Source: Zonotrichia leucophrys gambelii (taxonomy: Eukaryota > Chordata > Aves > Passeriformes > Passerellidae). Taken from it: 64,000 nt of DNA. The stretch spans positions 50,625,585 through 50,689,584 of the forward strand of contig NC_088170.1 in assembly GCF_028769735.1 (NCBI RefSeq), in the 5' to 3' direction. The notes under the pieces are model-generated. The model searched no databases and was not told the origin of the DNA. It saw nothing but the letters and a program-made list of their open reading frames with translations. Each line of letters begins with the position of its first letter. Position 1 is the first letter of the stretch. Of the stretch, positions 59,201 to 64,000 are shown piece after piece. Made by a program: the position numbers and the translations under genes.

Positions 59201-62200
59201 GGGGCGGAGGCGCCGCGGTGGGAGCCCTTGAAGGAGGGGGAGGGGGCGCCCCTCGGCCCCTAGCAGGGGGAGGAGGAGGGCCCGAGCTATGGGGAGGGGG
59301 GGGTGGAGGTGGAGGGGGTCCTCCTCTGCACGGTGGTGGCGGAGGTGGAGCTGAAATGAAACAAAACAACTTTGAATTACCTGCTACTCAACACCTGAAA
59401 GTCTTTCAGTGACCAGCAGAAAAAGAACACAGGCTGTGTCTTGCCTTTTGCAAGGATCTCTGTGCTTGTGCAAATTTTACCAACTCTGGATTAAAATGGA
59501 TACAGCTGAATATAAGCTGTGCCTATAGGGCAAACCAAGTGAAACAAAGCCTCTGTCAGTTATGTATTTTGTAAAAGAGTCAATCACTGCAGGAAGCAGG
59601 TACAAGACTAAGCAGGACTGATTAAAGTTCATAAGAATCCTGTAAAATTTTGTTGAGCTAGGACACAGTAAAAGAGAAAAACTTGTCAGAAATACACTTA
59701 AAAGTGAAATACAGAATTTCCACTTTCTAATCTATCCATTATTTTAAGTAATTACAGAATCAAGCATTTTTTTAAGTAGTATTTTCTAGTAACAACCCCC
59801 TCCCTCCCACCACTAATGCATTATAATGCAGCATAAACTGACACTTAGTGTCTTTTACTGAAAATTACTTCCAACAGTATCTTTATGGCAGGGGCTGTCA
59901 AAAGCAAACAACTTCAGGGCTACACACAGGATCATTTCTCTGTGAAGTGGCCTTGAAATGCACTTGTTCTGCTAATGCCATTTTAAGTAGCACTGTTTCA
60001 TTTCCTCTTCCATTAAGCATCTAATGGCTCATGGTACTTTAGGTTGTGTGGCTGCTACACATAACTACTTAATAATCCAGATGCCATTGTATAATGGCAC
60101 CTGGATTATAAAATTAATGTTTGATTTCACATGCCTTTATAACAAAAGGGGTATTACACTCAAGAAGATACTTCTCTACCTGTTCTATTATTCCTTTCAC
60201 GTTACTGGCAAAGAAAGCAGTCTAGCTGCACTGGCATAGAATAGGGAACATCCATAAAAATAAGATTTTGGGGAAGCAGGAGTCACTAGTACTTCAACGC
60301 CTCCTTCCCTCCTTATCTTTAGAAAAAGGTACAACTCTTAAAAGCATGTATTATCTTCTTAAGTTCCACGAGTTGCTGAGTTTTTTTTCTACCCCTTCAC
60401 GAGAACAACATAGAGAGAACTGGATCTGAAATGCCATGTATTTTCCAAGAGACATACTGCTAACATTCTTGATTTTGAAAGTGCCATTTTTGGCTGGCAT
60501 GGTTGTAGTTCCGCTTAGGGCCACTGGAGGGCGGTGTTACCAAGGGCCACAGCCCGCCAAGCGCTGCAGACGGGTTTTTTTTTTTTTTTTTGCAACGCTG
60601 AGAAAAACGCGGTCGTGGCTCCAGAGTCTGTACTCTCCCTAGATTTCTAACACAAGGTTTAGGTTTTCCTGGGGGGAAATAGTTTATTCGCATTATAACT
60701 AGAGAGATATGCCACATCCAATATGTGGGAACAGCATTTTGCCTGTGGGCACTCAGCTGTAGTGAATTGAGGGAGGAGCAGCAAGGGGAGAGCACTATTA
60801 ACTTACCCTCTTCTCTCCCTTCCCCCTCAAACAGATGGTACAAGCAAAACAAGAAAATAAATTTAGTTTTTTTATAAATGCACACTAATATTAACAATAA
60901 AATTTGTATAATTATCTATAAATGGTACTGTCACCAAAAAAATAACCACCAGTACCAAAACTAGGGAAAGGGCAGGGAAAACAGGAAAATAATTTCCATC
61001 TCAGCAGAATGGCTTTTCTGCAACCCTCTAGTCAGCATGCTAGCAGGGTGAATATGTAAGCACAGAAATTCTTGCAATAAACACAGAAAAATGTTTTTCA
61101 GTTGAGGAAGAGCACTTCAAACAGCAGTCAAGCCCATACATCTAATAACAGAGTAGTGGATAAATCCACTGAAATACTGGAATATTTTATCTACCTCTAT
61201 AAAAAAAGCACAGAGGTACATTATCATCATGCATATTATAGATGAGGCCGTTTTTCTTTTAATTGCATACATGCAAATGGTCATAATGTGAAGTTAACAC
61301 ATACAAAATAGAAAAATACAGAAAAATAGACATTTTAAAAATATTTTAAGCTAGTCATAAGACTACAAGGCAAGTCTCCTCAATGTAGTTTTAAAATTAG
61401 CAATATTGGATCAACACCCTTGTAAACATTTAAACTGAGTTTATTCTATAGAGAAGGTGACAGATTTCTTACTGAGAAAAAAATTCATAATTGGGAGTTT
61501 TGTTTGCAATTTAACTAAGAAGTTGAAACATAATGTTTAATATTGCATTCAAACAGGTGCAGATTAAGGTATCATCTAGGAAAAAAATCACACAACAGCA
61601 TGGATACTTTGAAGCATATGCCAGCACAAGTACATACCACTCCACCGAGGCGGACCTAAGAAATAAATGTAACAAGTCATTGTACCCTGATTCTGTATCT
61701 CTTCAGTCACTGAACAACTTACTCACTGCTTTCAAACTGTTATAATTTCACCTTAGATAATTTTTCTCTTGAGCAGAGCTCTAAGCAAATTCTTGAAAGT
61801 TTGACACTGGCAGTGTAATTTTAAACTGACTTGCTATCTTCCACTAGATAATGCATCAGCTGAGGTCACTTTTAAAGGTTAGGCAGGCAGCAGCTTATTT
61901 GAGAATTTTTTCCCAACAGAAGCATGCTCAAGACTAGTATTTTTTATTTCAAATTAGAAAAAAATTAACTTCAAAAAATATAAAAATTGCAGGTCTGTTG
62001 CTGTTTCAAGGCTCTCTACAGAGTTCTGCCAGGGTAAACGGGCAGGCACACATATCTGCCAGCCATCTACTATCAATACAGCCAACAACAGCATCACGTC
62101 TTCCAACATTTTCATTTATTTGTAAGATTGAGATTATAAATAAATATTTAACGTACACAGTCTGAAAAAGCTGTATCAAACATACTGTGTAACTCTGCAT

Positions 62201-63056
62201 TCAGACTAAGTGCTACTGGAAATTACTTAATTGGCATAAATATCTTTATTACTCAGGGACAAGTACTCTCATGGTTCATGCCTGAATGTTTTTACATAGT
62301 GTACAGTGTATGGAAACATGATCCAGTGCAACTGCAGTGACATGAAGCCCAGAGAAGAGAATCAAAAACTGCTCACCATCAACAGTTTCTACTCTAATCC
62401 TTAAGGCAAAAAACACCCTGTTAATTTTTAATTTTCATTTTTACATGGAAGTGAAAGGAATCCCACCTTGTCTGCGCAGCTCGTTTTTAACAGCTTCCAC
62501 ACCTCCTGTTTTCTCAATGAAATCATATATGACCTTTGAAGTTTCTTTGTCTTTTAGTTGAGCCTCTGAAATTCCACACAGATCAAACAGATTTTTCAGT
62601 TCTGGGTCTAAGTTGTTCACCTGCAAGTGAGATACATTGGTTTTAAGTAGCTTGGAATGTGGAGATATTTTAAAACTATCATTTATAGTTTTATAAAAAA
62701 TACCAACAAACCATATAGTTAAAAGGAACAGCAAAGTGATGTAAATGTCTCTGAGTTGGCTTTTCAAGTCAGAAAGTACTACTTTAGGAGAAGTAAGTAC
62801 CCTGCATGAAAAACTGAAGGTTTTGAATCTTTCCCCCCTCAGTCCCCCTTGCCTATTCCATTCTATTCCACCATCCCTCTGTTTACATCACATCATAAAT
62901 CCCAATTTGTAACTATTTAATGTACAGTTAACTTGTTCTTTAATGCAAATCTTTAGTGCAAAAAGTTTCTAAAGTTTAAATCATTGTCTTCAGCAACTTA
63001 TTAAATTACTTACATCAAAACCTGTGTTTGGATCCCAACCAACATGTCCAATGTGT
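56143..63056 (-). CDS. WASL: WASL (N-WASP) gene, 3' half, five coding exons
   Basis: N-WASP links Cdc42 and PIP2 signals to Arp2/3-driven actin branching. Exons in gene order (minus strand): 63014-63056, 62467-62620, 58830-59350, 57627-57735 and 56143-56204, all with GT-AG junctions and matching phases. They encode the CRIB core ([14 protein letters not shown]), the autoinhibitory GBD helix ([20 protein letters not shown]), a long polyproline domain that binds profilin and SH3 proteins, two WH2 motifs ([16 protein letters not shown] and [14 protein letters not shown]), the connector helix ([20 protein letters not shown]) and the acidic tail with its Trp (FEDDDEWDD). The EVH1/WH1 domain and the basic region are encoded beyond 64000. 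No lesion was seen. It is convergent with LMOD2. Confidence 0.96.
57627..57735 (-). CDS. WASL: WASL coding exon, connector helix
   Basis: Acceptor TTTTTCCTAG, codons [16 protein letters not shown] then [20 protein letters not shown], donor G|GTGCGT in phase 1. It is too small to show as a long frame and was found by order and family similarity. Confidence 0.94.
58830..59350 (-). CDS. WASL: WASL coding exon, polyproline and two WH2 motifs
   Basis: 521 bp after acceptor TTTCATTTCAG, ending AAATCT|GTGAGT. The 5' two thirds is a GC-rich run of proline clusters separated by short spacers (ARGRG, SRAPTAA, NRMY). The 3' third holds the WH2 pair. In the reverse direction it shows a glycine-rich open frame, which is only a shadow. 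Confidence 0.95.
59351..62466 (-). other. WASL intron with GC-rich island and T-run
   Basis: Mostly AT-rich intron. At about 60500-60640 there is a local GC- and CpG-rich patch split by a 17-base T run (about 60571-60587). No coding was recognised. Confidence 0.7.
60072..60109. repeat. Near-perfect 17-bp inverted repeat in WASL intron
   Basis: The left arm 60072-60088 and right arm 60093-60109 match with one mismatch around a 4-nt loop (GTAT). Confidence 0.9.
62467..62620 (-). CDS. WASL: WASL coding exon, GBD autoinhibitory helix
   Basis: Acceptor CACTTGCAG, then [18 protein letters not shown] through [11 protein letters not shown], donor G|GTGGGA in phase 1. Confidence 0.95.
63014..63056 (-). 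CDS. WASL: WASL coding exon, CRIB core
   Basis: A 43-bp exon: acceptor TTTTTTTAG, one base of a split Gln codon, then [14 protein letters not shown], donor GTAAGT. This is the Cdc42-binding motif. Confidence 0.92.
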
Positions 63057-64000
63057 CTAAAAAAAGGAGAAAAGTCCATTTAATCAGCATAAAAGGATCA
63101 TGTTAACTAAAATAAGAGGACACCAAGATAACCAAAGATACCAGCTCCTAAATAATTCTTATTCCTCAGTGCCGCACTTGAGAATGGAATAGTAAAATGT
63201 CTTTATTTTCACTTTTTGTCTCATGTCCAGAAGACAAAATGGAGAATTTCTCTCCTTAGGTTACAATCTGTGACAAAACATGAAGGCTTCATGCCACCCT
63301 GTGGTGCATACGGATAATGATGCTGCTCAGAGATCAAGGAGAAGTTTTGCCTTTACACAGCAACTGGACCTTGAGCTATTGCCAAATTTTTCAGTGCCAG
63401 GCAGCTGGAAAGCCTCATCCTCCCGGTCACCACTGTGTGTATCACTCCTTTCTCATTCACAACTTTCTAAGATAAGGCAGGACTGTTTTCAGCTGCCATC
63501 TTCCTAAGCTTCTAGCAGCCATTTCATGTGGCTACTGAAGTATTATTTTATGTGATGCTATAACCAGTTAGAACACTGATGAGTTTTGTGCCCCTCCAAA
63601 CTACCTGACAATACTGCTATTGGATATGGAAAAGAGAACCATAATGTTACCAGGAATCCATGTTTAGTGACTCTTTTCACACACTTCTAGAAGGAAGATA
63701 CAGTTCTCAGGAAGTTCAGCTCAGAGTTATAAAAAACACCAGGTCAGCTGTTAGTAGCCAATGCAGTCAAGGCTACACTTGATAAATTACTAAGGCTATT
63801 TGGCTGCTGTTAAACAGTGCCTTCCACAACAGACCTTGTATTCTTGCTGGTTTTATCAGCAGCATAAGTTTTCTTCATTAAAATACTGAAGTACAATGAT
63901 CAAGTTTTGGTTTTGGTATAACTATGACTAGTAAACTATAGGTTTTAAGAAGTAAGAAAAGAAAAAGGCTTGGTTTAGAGTGAAATTATGCTATAAAAAA
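63057..64000 (-). other. WASL: WASL intron, continuing past the window
   Basis: No further upstream WASL exon is seen before the window ends. Confidence 0.7.

Noticed and set aside
58952..59412. Plus-strand glycine-rich frames over the WASL polyproline exon
   Set aside because: They are antisense shadows of GC-rich proline codons. The minus strand has correct splice sites and the WASL sequence.
1..64000. CRISPR arrays, bacterial operons or riboswitches
   Set aside because: The window is vertebrate nuclear DNA with spliced genes. The only regular tandem array is the minisatellite, which has no unique spacers.

Overview
The window is nuclear DNA of a bird, most likely a songbird. The gene order ASB15 - LMOD2 - WASL is the conserved vertebrate order of human 7q31. 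Intergenic DNA carries CR1 LINE 3' ends typical of birds, plus an LTR family I recognise from passerine genomes. Genes are split by introns, and coding sense was judged from splice sites and family resemblance.

Layout. (1) 1-5.6 kb: AT-rich DNA with no confident gene. (2) 5.6-8.2 kb, + strand: broken remains of ASB15 (ankyrin repeat/SOCS box). At least four exon blocks align in order with the ankyrin region, but they carry in-frame stops, frameshifts, a missing segment and damaged splice donors. No SOCS-box exon was found. (3) 8.2-18.1 kb: intergenic, with three CR1 fragments and one long perfect hairpin. (4) 18,090-27,329, + strand: a full-length endogenous retrovirus of 9.24 kb with near-identical LTRs, a 6-bp target-site duplication (TSD), a tRNA-Lys-type primer site, a frameshifted gag, a -1 frameshift signal, an open pro-pol frame and an open env frame. 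(5) 27.38-27.80 kb: a solitary older LTR on the minus strand. (6) 29.2-35.4 kb, + strand: LMOD2, three coding exons, apparently intact (541 codons before the stop). (7) 35.4-53.4 kb: the spacer between convergent LMOD2 and WASL. It holds CR1 fragments, a 25-copy minisatellite with higher-order structure, and a possible unrecognised two-exon small gene on the minus strand. (8) 53.4-64.0 kb, minus strand: the 3' half of WASL (N-WASP), with five coding exons from the CRIB motif to the acidic C-terminus. The 5' half lies beyond the window.

LMOD2 and WASL both act on actin assembly. LMOD2 nucleates and elongates at thin-filament pointed ends in muscle, and WASL activates Arp2/3. ASB15 is a muscle-expressed E3 ligase adaptor in other vertebrates. 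The retrovirus is a recent insertion (about 1% LTR divergence) between the dead ASB15 and LMOD2, in the same orientation as LMOD2. It combines betaretrovirus-like and alpharetrovirus-like traits.
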